Of a stretch of DNA of 64,000 nt, positions 44,194-52,529 are shown piece by piece. The stretch covers positions 1-64,000 of the forward strand of contig NZ_AJLS01000074.1 in assembly GCF_000307875.1 (NCBI RefSeq), given 5' to 3'. The notes under the pieces are model-generated. The model made no database searches and was not told the origin of the DNA. It worked only from the letters and a program-made list of their open reading frames with translations. The stretch comes from Neobacillus bataviensis LMG 21833. GTDB lineage: Bacteria; Bacillota; Bacilli; Bacillales; Cytobacillaceae. Both the position numbers and the translations under genes were made by a program. Each line of letters begins with the position of its first letter. Positions within the stretch are counted from its first letter, which is position 1.

Positions 44194-46797
44194 TTATATG
44201 CCTTTATAGGCTAATCGATAAATCTCGGCTAATTCCGTTACTAAAGGTAGTTTTGGATTGGCAGTCGTACATTGATCTTCAAAGGCACGGTCTGCTAAGA
44301 GGTCAACCTTGCTTTCGAATTCAGATTGATCAATAAGGTTTGCTTCTAAGCTCATTGGGACTTCCAATTCTTTCGCCAATTGAATAATGGCCTGAACAAG
44401 ACTTTCTACCCCTTCCTCAGTCGTCATGGCAGGTAAGCCGAGCATTCTGGAAATTTCTGAATACCGTTTGTCAGCCTTGAAATGGTCATACTTCGGAAAT
44501 GCGGTAAACTTCTTCGGTTTTAAAGCATTATAGCGAATAACATGCGGCATAAGCACAGCATTAGCACGTCCATGGGCGATATGGAATTCGGCCCCCAATT
44601 TATGTGCAAGACTATGGTTTATTCCTAAAAAGGCATTTGCAAAGGCCATACCGGCAATCGTTGATGCATTATGAACTTTTTCACGGGCCTCTTCATCGCC
44701 TCCGTTTTTAAAGGCTCTTGGCAGGTATTCAAATACCAACTGAATTGCCTTCATTGCTAGACCGTCAGTAAAGTCATTCGCCATACAAGAGACGTAGGCT
44801 TCAATCGCATGCGTCAATACGTCTAATCCTGTATCAGCCGTAATATGTTTTGGAACCGTCATGACGAATTGCGGATCAATAATCGCCACATCCGGTGTCA
44901 ATTCATAGTCAGCTAAAGGATATTTAATATTGGCTTCTTTATCAGTAATAACCGAGAAGGAAGTTACTTCTGATCCTGTTCCGGACGTTGTAGGTATAGC
45001 AACAAATTGAGCCCTTGCTCCAAGATGCGGATACTTAACAATACGTTTGCGAATATCTAAGAATTTTTGTTTTAAGCCAAAGAATTCAGCATCAGGGTAT
45101 TCATAGAACAACCACATTCCTTTGGCAGCATCCATGGCAGAGCCGCCGCCAAGGGCAATAATCACGTCAGGCTGAAATTTAGCCATCATTTCGGCACCCT
45201 TCATCACCGTTTCAATCGATGGATCCGGTTCTACATCTGAAAAGATTTTGCAATGTACATAATCCGGACGTTTCCTTAAATAGTAAAGCACCTTATCGAC
45301 ATAGCCTAATTTCACCATTCCAGGGTCAGTGACAATGATCGCTTTCGAGATCTTCGGCATTTTCGCTAAATACTGAGTTGAATTTTTCTCAAAGTAAATT
45401 TTTGACGGAACTTTAAACCATTGCATATTGACATTCCTTTTAGCCACTTTTTTAATATTGATTAAATGAACCGCACCAACGTTAGTAGATACAGAGTTTC
45501 CGCCATACGAACCGCAGCCAAGGGTCAAGGAAGGAATGTAGGCATTATAAATATCACCGATCGCACCTTGTGATGACGGAGCATTCACGATGATCCGTCC
45601 TGCTTTCATTCGTAAACCAAACTCTTTGATGACAGTTTGGTCATTGGTATGAATGACAGCGGAATGTCCTAAACCGCCAAATTCAAGCATTTCTTCTGCT
45701 CTTTTATAGCCTTCTTCATGACCGCTAACCTTGAAGCAGGCTAAAACTGGGCTTAATTTTTCCCTTGATAGTGGATAAGCAGGGCCCACGCCTTTTAACT
45801 CTACCACAAGGATTTTTGTGTTTTCTGGAACGATAACACCTGCCAAGGCAGCAATTTTTGAAGCAGCCATGCCCACAATGGTTGGATTAACGCTACATGA
45901 ATGTTCATTGATGACTAAGGATTCAATCTTTACTCTTTCTTCCTCATTTAAGAAATAACAATTGTTCGCAATCATTTCCCGTTTTACATCAGCATAAATT
46001 TCTTTATCAATAATAACGGCCTGTTCGGAGGCGCAAATCATTCCGTTATCAAATGTTTTCGATAGTATTAAGTCATTAACCGCTTGTTGAAGATTGGCTG
46101 TTTTTTCAATATAACAAGGGACATTCCCTGGCCCAACTCCAAGGGCAGGTTTACCTGAGCTATAGGCAGATTTAACCATGCCAGCTCCGCCAGTTGCGAG
46201 AATCATTGATATTTTCGTGTGGTTCATCAATGCTTGCGTCGCCTCAAGGGATGGAGTATCAATCCATTGGATACAATTCTTCGGTGCTCCGGCTTTAATC
46301 GCTGCATCCCTTAGGATTCTAGCCGCTTCACTGCTGCACTTCTGTGCAGATGGATGAAAGGCGAAGATTATCGGATTCCTTGTCTTAATCGAAATTAGTG
46401 CTTTAAACATTGTTGTGGAGGTTGGGTTTGTGACAGGTGTAACCCCAGCGACAACTCCGACCGGCTCAGCAATATCTATGATTCCTTCATGTTCGTTCTC
46501 ATTAATGATCCCAACGGTTTTATCATATTTAATATTATGATAAACATATTCTGTCGCAAACATATTTTTGATTATTTTATCTTCATATACACCTCTGCCT
46601 GTTTCTTCAACAGCAAGTTTAGCTAATGGCATATGCTGATCAAGACCTGCCAAGGCCATTTGCTTTACAATTTCATCTACCATTTCTTGGTCAAATCCAC
46701 GGAATTCCTCTAATGCCTTTAAGCCATTTTCCACTAAGACATCAATCATATTTGTTACAGTCTGTTTTTCTTTTCCTAATTTTTCTACCACTGTCAT
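44194..46797 (-). CDS. adhE: Bifunctional acetaldehyde-CoA/alcohol dehydrogenase AdhE
   Basis: 867-residue fusion, the usual AdhE length. The N-terminal ~440 residues are the CoA-acylating aldehyde dehydrogenase with catalytic Cys in DNGMICASEQ. The C-terminal part is the iron-dependent alcohol dehydrogenase with GGGSAMDAAKGMW, DVLTHAIEAYVS and the iron-ligand His residues in FLGINHSLAHKLG and HIAHGRANAVLM. It reduces acetyl-CoA to ethanol with two NADH under low oxygen, and forms spirosomes. Start has GGAGGGACAATC. A Rex-type operator lies 81 bp upstream. Confidence 0.95.
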   Translation of the reverse strand: MTVVEKLGKEKQTVTNMIDVLVENGLKALEEFRGFDQEMVDEIVKQMALAGLDQHMPLAKLAVEETGRGVYEDKIIKNMFATEYVYHNIKYDKTVGIINENEHEGIIDIAEPVGVVAGVTPVTNPTSTTMFKALISIKTRNPIIFAFHPSAQKCSSEAARILRDAAIKAGAPKNCIQWIDTPSLEATQALMNHTKISMILATGGAGMVKSAYSSGKPALGVGPGNVPCYIEKTANLQQAVNDLILSKTFDNGMICASEQAVIIDKEIYADVKREMIANNCYFLNEEERVKIESLVINEHSCSVNPTIVGMAASKIAALAGVIVPENTKILVVELKGVGPAYPLSREKLSPVLACFKVSGHEEGYKRAEEMLEFGGLGHSAVIHTNDQTVIKEFGLRMKAGRIIVNAPSSQGAIGDIYNAYIPSLTLGCGSYGGNSVSTNVGAVHLINIKKVAKRNVNMQWFKVPSKIYFEKNSTQYLAKMPKISKAIIVTDPGMVKLGYVDKVLYYLRKRPDYVHCKIFSDVEPDPSIETVMKGAEMMAKFQPDVIIALGGGSAMDAAKGMWLFYEYPDAEFFGLKQKFLDIRKRIVKYPHLGARAQFVAIPTTSGTGSEVTSFSVITDKEANIKYPLADYELTPDVAIIDPQFVMTVPKHITADTGLDVLTHAIEAYVSCMANDFTDGLAMKAIQLVFEYLPRAFKNGGDEEAREKVHNASTIAGMAFANAFLGINHSLAHKLGAEFHIAHGRANAVLMPHVIRYNALKPKKFTAFPKYDHFKADKRYSEISRMLGLPAMTTEEGVESLVQAIIQLAKELEVPMSLEANLIDQSEFESKVDLLADRAFEDQCTTANPKLPLVTELAEIYRLAYKGI

Positions 46798-46877
46798 GAT
46801 TGTCCCTCCAATTGGATAAGTACTTTTGAAAATGTTTTAATATTCAAAATTATAATAACAAATGAGCGCGTGAATAA

Positions 46878-46895
46878 ATGCGATGTATTTCACAA
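46878..46895. promoter_or_regulatory. Rex-type redox operator upstream of adhE
   Basis: ATGCGATGTATTTCACAA matches the palindromic TTGTGAAATATTTCACAA consensus at 14 of 18 positions, strongest in the TTTCACAA half. It overlaps the likely promoter (-10 TATAAT on the minus strand near 46850). Rex represses adhE under high NAD+/NADH in Firmicutes. Confidence 0.5.
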
Positions 46896-46936
46896 AGGAT
46901 TTGATCATGTTGCAACAGTTTATGTTTTCATTTGCG

Positions 46937-47164
46937 TTATTCACAAACTGGATTTCTTGGAATCTTTTCAAATAAGATCTCAGTTAAAACTTTTGAATAC
47001 TTTTTGACAATGATCACATAATTGACTGTCCAAATATAGGCTGGAATTTCTTCATTATCTTCAACCTGCATCGCTTCAAATTCATCGCCTACTGTTTCCT
47101 CAAATACCTCCTGGGTATAGGTTTCAGAATCGGTTGCGAAGGTTTTCCATTCACAAATCATCAT
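46937..47164 (-). CDS. Small acidic protein of unknown function, 75 aa
   Basis: 75-residue acidic ORF (many Glu and Asp in the middle, around EFEAMQVEDNEEIPAY) with AAGGAG upstream of tandem ATGs. A hydrophobic strand-like segment WTVNYVIIV follows, and a basic end. No family recognised. It sits alone upstream of adhE; the shared upstream region and AAGGAG site support translation. Confidence 0.6.
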   Translation of the reverse strand: MMICEWKTFATDSETYTQEVFEETVGDEFEAMQVEDNEEIPAYIWTVNYVIIVKKYSKVLTEILFEKIPRNPVCE

Positions 47165-47493
47165 GTCTAATCACTCCTTGTTCATTTATGAATTTATCAT
47201 AGAATGGATTTTGAAAAACAGATTGTGAAATATTGAACAAAGTATGAAACTTGGAGATTTTTACTAATAATAGGTCTTTTTACTTATACAAGCCTGTTTC
47301 TGAACTTACTTTTCTATTTAATCCTTAGTTACATAGAGAGCGTTTACATTTTTTTATTATTTTAATATAATAAAACACTATCCTTTTCTCTAAAACAACT
47401 AACCACAGTGAATAAGTTACACTAGTATACACTAAGCAATCTATGTTATAAATTTTATAGTTAACTTACCAAAAATCATTTTTTAAAAGAAGG
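47165..47493. other. Gene-free 329 bp before pabB
   Basis: AT-rich, with no convincing ORF. A cre-like GAGCGTTTACA core is at about 47338-47349. A TTAATATAATAAAAC stretch near 47362 is a possible -10 region for the downstream gene. Nothing stronger seen. Confidence 0.35.
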
Positions 47494-49254
47494 ATGAACC
47501 CAAAAATCATGAATCAAACTCCAATACTCTCATTTGAATTTGCTGATTCAAACGGTAAAATACAACCGCTAACTTTTCAAAATCCGATCAGGCTGATTCA
47601 GGCGCACACCATCGAAGAGGTTATTCCTTGCTTGCAACTTGTGGAAGAGGCTGTTAAAGACGGGTTCTATGCTGGAGGATTTTTATCCTACGAAAGTGCG
47701 CCGGCCTTCGATTCTGCCTATAAAGTTAAGGACGGAAATAAAATGCCATTTTTATGGTTTGGAATTTTCCGGGAACCTCAGCAACAACCACTAACCAGTA
47801 CTAATACATTTTCACTTTCCGAATGGAAATCATCTGTTGGCAGAGATGAGTACAATCAATCTATTTCATCAATTAAACACGCGATAGAAAGCGGCAATAC
47901 ATACCAGACAAATTATACCATTCGTCTAAACTCCCACTTTCGTGGTGACGACATTGCTTTTTTTGAAAAATTAAAAGTGGCCCAAGCATCCAATTACTGT
48001 GCATATCTCAACACCGGTGAACATAGCATTTTATCTGCCTCACCCGAATTGTTTTTTCACTTACAAGGTGACTTCCTAACAACACGGCCAATGAAAGGAA
48101 CAATACAAAGAGGAAAAACAACGATTGAAGATGAAGCAAATGCCAGTTGGCTTTACCATTCAGAAAAAAACCGAGCTGAAAATGTGATGATCGTCGACCT
48201 GTTGCGCAATGACTTAAGCATCATCGCCGAACTTGGCACTGTTTCCGTGCCAAAGCTCTTTGAAATCGAACAATACCCAACCGTCCATCAAATGACCTCA
48301 AGCGTTACCGCAAAGGTTGCTAACCAAACAACCCTTGTTGATATTTTTAAAGCACTTTTTCCCTGCGGATCGATTACTGGCGCGCCTAAGGTCAGCACGA
48401 TGGGAATCATCACAGACCTAGAAAAGGCACCGCGTGAGGTTTATTGTGGAACCATTGGCTTTATTACACCTGAAAAGGAAGCCATTTTTAACGTCCCAAT
48501 CAGAACCGTATTAATTGAACATCAATCAGGTCAAGCAACCTATGGTGTTGGCGGTGGAATCACCTGGGATTCCACCAGCGAGGGTGAATATCAAGAAATT
48601 CTGACAAAGGCTAGCTTCCTTAAAGAAAACAAACCTGTGTTTCAATTACTTGAAAGCATGTTATTAGACAAAGGAAGCTATTTTTTATTAGAAGAACATC
48701 TTCAGCGCCTGAAAAATTCGGCTCAATACTTCGGGTATCCATGTGATATTGCCGATGTCAAAAGGGCTTTGGACATTTTTTCAAAGAAAAATGGAAATGA
48801 TGTGTTAAAAGTCCGGCTGCTGCTAGCTAAAAACGGAGAGATAATCACCGAAGGGAATCCGATTGTGCAACCGGGGACAGCATTAAAAGTAATGCTTGCC
48901 AATAAACCAATAGATAAAAATAGTCCCTTTGTGTACCATAAAACTACAAATCGGGAAGTTTATACACCATTTCAATTGGAGAAGCCCGCCGAAGTTTATG
49001 ATGTCCTCCTTTGGAATGAAGAGAGTGAGATAACGGAGTTTACAAATGGAAATGTTGTCTTTGAAATAGACGGTTCATTATGGACACCGCCTATAGATAG
49101 CGGATTGTTAGCAGGCACATTTCGTGAAGTATTACTAAGGAATGGAGAAATTCATGAAAAAACAGTAACCGTTGGGGATATACATAAAAGTACAAAAATC
49201 TGGTTCATCAATAGTGTGCGGAAATGGCTGGAAGTCCAACTAATCAGCCACTAA
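47494..49254 (+). CDS. pabB: Fused aminodeoxychorismate synthase component I / aminodeoxychorismate lyase
   Basis: 586-residue fusion. Residues ~120-375 are the chorismate-binding enzyme (PMKGTIQRG with the family Lys, VDLLRNDLSIIAELG, PCGSITGAPKVSTMGII, YGVGGGITWDSTSEGEYQE). The C-terminal ~200 residues are a class-IV PLP lyase with Lys in FVYHKTTNREVY and an ITEFTNGNVVFEIDG-like tail. Together they make 4-aminobenzoate from chorismate, with a PabA-type glutaminase supplying ammonia; no pabA is in the window. It stands outside a folate operon. The first ATG (47494) has no room for a ribosome site, so 47509 is possible. Confidence 0.9.
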   Translation: MNPKIMNQTPILSFEFADSNGKIQPLTFQNPIRLIQAHTIEEVIPCLQLVEEAVKDGFYAGGFLSYESAPAFDSAYKVKDGNKMPFLWFGIFREPQQQPLTSTNTFSLSEWKSSVGRDEYNQSISSIKHAIESGNTYQTNYTIRLNSHFRGDDIAFFEKLKVAQASNYCAYLNTGEHSILSASPELFFHLQGDFLTTRPMKGTIQRGKTTIEDEANASWLYHSEKNRAENVMIVDLLRNDLSIIAELGTVSVPKLFEIEQYPTVHQMTSSVTAKVANQTTLVDIFKALFPCGSITGAPKVSTMGIITDLEKAPREVYCGTIGFITPEKEAIFNVPIRTVLIEHQSGQATYGVGGGITWDSTSEGEYQEILTKASFLKENKPVFQLLESMLLDKGSYFLLEEHLQRLKNSAQYFGYPCDIADVKRALDIFSKKNGNDVLKVRLLLAKNGEIITEGNPIVQPGTALKVMLANKPIDKNSPFVYHKTTNREVYTPFQLEKPAEVYDVLLWNEESEITEFTNGNVVFEIDGSLWTPPIDSGLLAGTFREVLLRNGEIHEKTVTVGDIHKSTKIWFINSVRKWLEVQLISH

Positions 49255-49292
49255 AAAGAAAGCGAACAGTGTCGGCACTGTTCGCTAATTTT
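49255..49292. terminator. Bidirectional terminator
   Basis: A perfect AGCGAACAGTG / CACTGTTCGCT stem with a 4-nt loop lies between convergent pabB and the MltG-stub gene, with T-runs on both sides. Confidence 0.8.
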
Positions 49293-49295
49293 GTG

Positions 49296-49784
49296 TTATT
49301 TAAAAATAGTTGAGACCATTTGGTCGTATGACATTTCGCTATCCACTATATATACTCCTGGACGCAAACGGTTTTCTAGACCTTTATGCTCAATATCCTG
49401 TGAAAAAGCAAATGCATCCTGGACTAAACTCGCCTGGACAAGTGCCTTGCCTACATCGATACTTGTCATACCATCAGCTACATTCACAATGACTTTCGTA
49501 ACGGTTTTTGCAGACTGGTTATTATCAGGAGTAACCTGTTTTTGCCCAGAGTCCTTTGCATCCTTCACGTTTTTGTCAAATTCAGCTTTCGTTTGGACAA
49601 TATAGCCTTTTGTCTCAAGCTTTTGTTTCATCTCTTTTTCCGAAGGTTTGACTGTTGATCGGTTTTCAACTGTGTTGACAGTTGCTTTTGACTGGTCACT
49701 AGGATTTGTAAGGTAGACGGCCCCGCATATGGTTGTGCTGATAAGAATTCCTGCTGCAAAGCTGCTTAGTAAGTTAATTCTCAT
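49296..49784 (-). CDS. Membrane-anchored protein with MltG N-terminal-like (LysM-like) domain
   Basis: 162 residues: a signal-anchor helix at about 8-30 (SSFAAGILISTTICGAVYL), a Lys/Asn/Gln-rich linker (30-95), then a ~65-residue domain (VIVNVADGMTSIDVGKALVQA, LRPGVYIVDSEMS, YDQMVSTIF). That domain resembles the N-terminal LysM-like module of the endolytic transglycosylase MltG/YceG, but the catalytic domain is absent. The product should face outside. It overlaps the preceding gene by 11 bp, so both are translated together. Database labels of 'aminodeoxychorismate lyase' on such proteins come from old YceG annotation, not activity. Confidence 0.72.
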   Translation of the reverse strand: MRINLLSSFAAGILISTTICGAVYLTNPSDQSKATVNTVENRSTVKPSEKEMKQKLETKGYIVQTKAEFDKNVKDAKDSGQKQVTPDNNQSAKTVTKVIVNVADGMTSIDVGKALVQASLVQDAFAFSQDIEHKGLENRLRPGVYIVDSEMSYDQMVSTIFK

Positions 49785-50154
49785 TGGCAGCCGCTCTCCC
49801 TTCACCCTTTACTTCCTGAAATGGGGCAAGGAGCTGTTCAATATCATTTTCTGGTACCTGTTTCATCTCTGCGATACTCTCAATCGAGTAATTGCGTCTA
49901 TATAAATCTAGTACTTCACGCTTTAATACCTTATCCTCAGCTGAAAGTTGAATTCCCGCATCCTTCGTGACCACTTCCATGTCAAGCTCCATATTCCGAA
50001 TTGACTCTTGCAAAGCATTGATTTCTTTCATCGTCGATATATGAATCAAATCAATTTGTTTATGTTCTTCTTTCGCGATCCGATTAGATTTTAATAAAGA
50101 AATTGTGAGTAAGATAGCGGATAGCAAAAACAATCCGGCTAAAGTCCATTCCAT
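49774..50154 (-). CDS. Single-pass membrane protein with C-terminal HTH-like segment
   Basis: 126 residues: an N-terminal hydrophobic helix (LAGLFLLSAILLTISLL), a coiled-coil-like middle (STMKEINALQESIRNMELDM), and a C-terminal region (RREVLDLYRRNYSIESIAEM, DIEQLL) with helix-turn-helix spacing. The ATG at 50154 follows GAGGAGG with 11-nt spacing; the longer frame is unsupported. The 11-bp overlap with the MltG-like gene suggests a functional pair, maybe a membrane signalling or scaffold pair. I know of no name for it. Confidence 0.68.
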   Translation of the reverse strand: MEWTLAGLFLLSAILLTISLLKSNRIAKEEHKQIDLIHISTMKEINALQESIRNMELDMEVVTKDAGIQLSAEDKVLKREVLDLYRRNYSIESIAEMKQVPENDIEQLLAPFQEVKGEGRAAANEN

Positions 50155-50422
50155 CAAATTAAATTCCTCCTCTACGTTATGCAAGTCCTTATTATACATC
50201 CAAACTTGTATTTTTGCGCTTTTAAACACAAAAATACGTCAAAAGTCTGAGGAACCTTACAAATTTTGTAGTTGAAGGAAACTATTTTTTGTAGAAAAAG
50301 GGAGTTATATGGTTGGGTTGGACTAATCACTTATTTTTCTGAATTTATGTTCATAATTAGGATAAAATATATCGGAGCAATTTATTTTATTGCTCAAAAA
50401 AAATCGTCGGGAGTGATGTATC

Positions 50423-50617
50423 ATGGCTAGAAACAAACTGTTGGTTCCTGGTGCGGGCAATGTTCTGGATCAAATGAAAGAAGAAATTGCTAACGAGTTT
50501 GGAGTACAACTTGGTGCTGATACGACCGCACGAGCAAACGGTTCAGTCGGCGGCGAGATGACAAAACGACTTATTGCTTATGCTGAACAATCATTACGAA
50601 ATCAACAGGGTCAATAA
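50423..50617 (+). CDS. Alpha/beta-type small acid-soluble spore protein
   Basis: 64-residue SASP that coats and protects spore DNA. It shows the family's two blocks: [13 protein letters not shown] (GPR protease cleavage region) and [15 protein letters not shown]. Length and pI pattern fit SspA/SspB types. Start has CGGGAGTG. It is monocistronic with its own terminator. A sigma-G promoter is expected upstream, but I see no convincing -35/-10 pair. Its presence shows the organism makes endospores. Confidence 0.93.
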   Translation: MARNKLLVPGAGNVLDQMKEEIANEFGVQLGADTTARANGSVGGEMTKRLIAYAEQSLRNQQGQ

Positions 50618-50630
50618 CCGGTGATTTCAG

Positions 50631-50661
50631 AAAAGGGTGTCCGATTGGGCACCCTTTTTCT
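50631..50661 (+). terminator. Terminator of spore-protein gene
   Basis: AAAGGGTGTCC / GGGCACCCTTT stem followed by TTTTC. Confidence 0.8.
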
Positions 50662-50679
50662 ACTTGATCCAATTTCAAA

Positions 50680-50853
50680 TTAATTAGCAAATAAAATTTT
50701 AATTTCCGCTTCTGCCTCAACCATCCTGCCAAAGCGATAGCCCTCAATTAGCACATGTCGTTCATGATCACTGAGTCTGCGCTCCCATTTCATTTCTAAA
50801 TATAAAATAGCCTCATTATAAAAAATTTCCGGGTAATCAAAAGGGGTAGTCAT
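50680..50853 (-). CDS. Small protein of unknown function, 57 aa
   Basis: Short ORF starting at ATG 50853 with GGAG eight bases upstream. It is rich in aromatic and charged residues (FDYPEIFYNE, LEMKWERRLSDHERHVL). No motif recognised. Probably a genuine small gene because of the ribosome site and codon use, but evidence is thin. Confidence 0.5.
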   Translation of the reverse strand: MTTPFDYPEIFYNEAILYLEMKWERRLSDHERHVLIEGYRFGRMVEAEAEIKILFAN

Positions 50854-50958
50854 CAAAGCAACTCCATCCACATTAATGGTCTCTGTTCCTTAACAGTCTC
50901 GTCAAATTTGCTTCATTTTATAAGGGAATGAGCGGAAGATAGTTAGTTGCTATAAATC

Positions 50959-51456
50959 TCAGTATCCTTTTTTCCAATAATCATGAATGAATTCTTGGAA
51001 CAATTGACTTAATGAACTCTTTTTTTGGCTTTTTAACCATTCTATTTGGTCAATTGGTAGTTTTAATTTTAAACTAATATCTTCAATAGGCATTTCCACT
51101 TTTCTTATTTCTTCTAAAGTGATTCCTTCTTCTATATTTGGAAACCACGAATCCTTTTCGTTCACTCTATCGAAATCTTCATACTCTTGACCATCATCGA
51201 GTTCACAAAATAAATTAAGCTGCGGCAGACCGCCAGACAGAATTTTTACATGCATAATCGAATTTATGATTCTACCATCTTCCAATTCGATTTCAATAAT
51301 AAGGTTTTCCTCATTTTTATATTTTTTTACTGTGATCTCACTAACAATGATCCCCAACTCTAACGTAAATCCAGAGCTTGATTCAAAAATATAGATGGCA
51401 CTATTAAAAATATGAATCTCTTCACCATCAATCTTAATTGTTTTTATTGCAACCAT
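50959..51456 (-). CDS. Protein of unknown function, 165 aa
   Basis: Soluble acidic protein. An N-terminal beta-rich part (FESSSGFTLELGIIVSEI, IEIELEDGRIIN) is followed by a C-terminal helical part (IEEGITLEEIRKVEM). The ATG at 51456 has GGGGGA seven bases upstream; the longer frame (to 51543) lacks a ribosome site. No family recognised. It stands alone beside the aromatic-acid operon, with no shared operon evidence. Confidence 0.62.
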   Translation of the reverse strand: MVAIKTIKIDGEEIHIFNSAIYIFESSSGFTLELGIIVSEITVKKYKNEENLIIEIELEDGRIINSIMHVKILSGGLPQLNLFCELDDGQEYEDFDRVNEKDSWFPNIEEGITLEEIRKVEMPIEDISLKLKLPIDQIEWLKSQKKSSLSQLFQEFIHDYWKKGY

Positions 51457-51633
51457 AAACCGTTCCCCCATACAGCAGTGTGATCCATTTTTAACAAACC
51501 CATAATGGATATAATTATATATCTTAATGGGTTTTTTGCACATCTTTATGGGTTATATTAGTAAAAAAGATCAAACATGCAGCAACATGTCCGATCCAGT
51601 TATTAAAGCACCTTTTTATTTAATAGAACTACT

Positions 51634-51653
51634 ATAGGGGGAATTCCCCCTAT
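51634..51653. terminator. 20-bp perfect palindrome after badH-like gene
   Basis: The sequence is ATAGGGGGAA/TTCCCCCTAT with no loop. It ends 10 bp before the badH stop. It may act as a terminator or a protein site; no T-run follows on the minus strand. Confidence 0.4.
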
Positions 51654-51663
51654 TGGCTAGTCA

Positions 51664-52410
51664 TTAAAGCATCGTTAATCCGCCGCTGACCGATAGGGTT
51701 TGACCTGTTACGTAGCCTGCATCATCCGAAACGAAGTAAGCTACAGCACCGGCTATATCTTCCGGCTGTGCTAAGCGACGGAAGGGAATTGCTTTTTCTA
51801 ATGCCCCGGCAAGCCCTTCATTGTACGAACCAATTTCTTGAAATAACGGCGTGTTACTTGGTCCTGGTGCCACACAATTAATGTTGATCTTATGGCGGGC
51901 CATTTCACGTGCCAGGGTTTTTGTCAGTGCGACAACTCCTCCCTTTGCAGCGGAATATACTGCCTCCCCGCTTGACCCCACTCGGGCAGCATCAGAGGCA
52001 ATATTTACGACCTTCCCATAACCGCCATCAATCATTACCGGCAAAATCTCTTTACATGTATGAACCTGCCCCATTAAGTTGATATCAATAATTTTCTTCC
52101 ATGTCTGAGGCTCGCTTTTTAGGAAAGGTTCAACCTTATCCCAGCCTGCATTATTTACAAGAACATCGATTCTTTGGTAAAAATTCAACGACTCCCTAAC
52201 TGCATTCTTTACACTATCTAAATCCGTAACATCACAATATACAGCCATCGCGTCACCATGGTTTCCCTTTATAATGGAGACGGTTTCTTCTGCACCACCA
52301 CTATTGATATCGGCAACAATGATTCTCATAGATTGGGAAGCTAGTAATTTCGCAATCTCTCTGCCAATTCCACTTCCTGCCCCTGTTACAAACGCAACAC
52401 GTTGAATCAT
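51664..52410 (-). CDS. badH: BadH-like 2-hydroxycyclohexanecarboxyl-CoA dehydrogenase (SDR)
   Basis: 248-residue SDR with TGAGSGIG, NNAGWD, catalytic Ser-Tyr-Lys in IASDAARVGSSGEAVYSAAKG and C-terminal SDDAGYVTGQTLSVSGGLTM. The segments NNAGWD, ASDAARVGSSGEAVY and LSVSGGLTM are identical in my memory of Rhodopseudomonas palustris BadH, which oxidises 2-hydroxycyclohexanecarboxyl-CoA to the 2-keto ester. It is the distal gene of the four-gene operon driven by the sigma-54 promoter. Other 3-hydroxyacyl-CoA dehydrogenase roles cannot be excluded. Confidence 0.8.
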   Translation of the reverse strand: MIQRVAFVTGAGSGIGREIAKLLASQSMRIIVADINSGGAEETVSIIKGNHGDAMAVYCDVTDLDSVKNAVRESLNFYQRIDVLVNNAGWDKVEPFLKSEPQTWKKIIDINLMGQVHTCKEILPVMIDGGYGKVVNIASDAARVGSSGEAVYSAAKGGVVALTKTLAREMARHKININCVAPGPSNTPLFQEIGSYNEGLAGALEKAIPFRRLAQPEDIAGAVAYFVSDDAGYVTGQTLSVSGGLTML

Positions 52411-52529
52411 TCACGATCCCTCCTATTACTTCTTCTCTGTTTAGTAACACTTTTACTATCTACAATGAATAATTTACAAAATAATTAGAATCTTCAACAG
52501 AGGCCATTTTCACTCTAAAAAGCAAAAAG

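Noticed and set aside
50374-50394. Hairpin in the spore-protein leader as a terminator
   Set aside because: GAGCAAT/ATTGCTC is followed by A-run, not T-run, on the coding strand.
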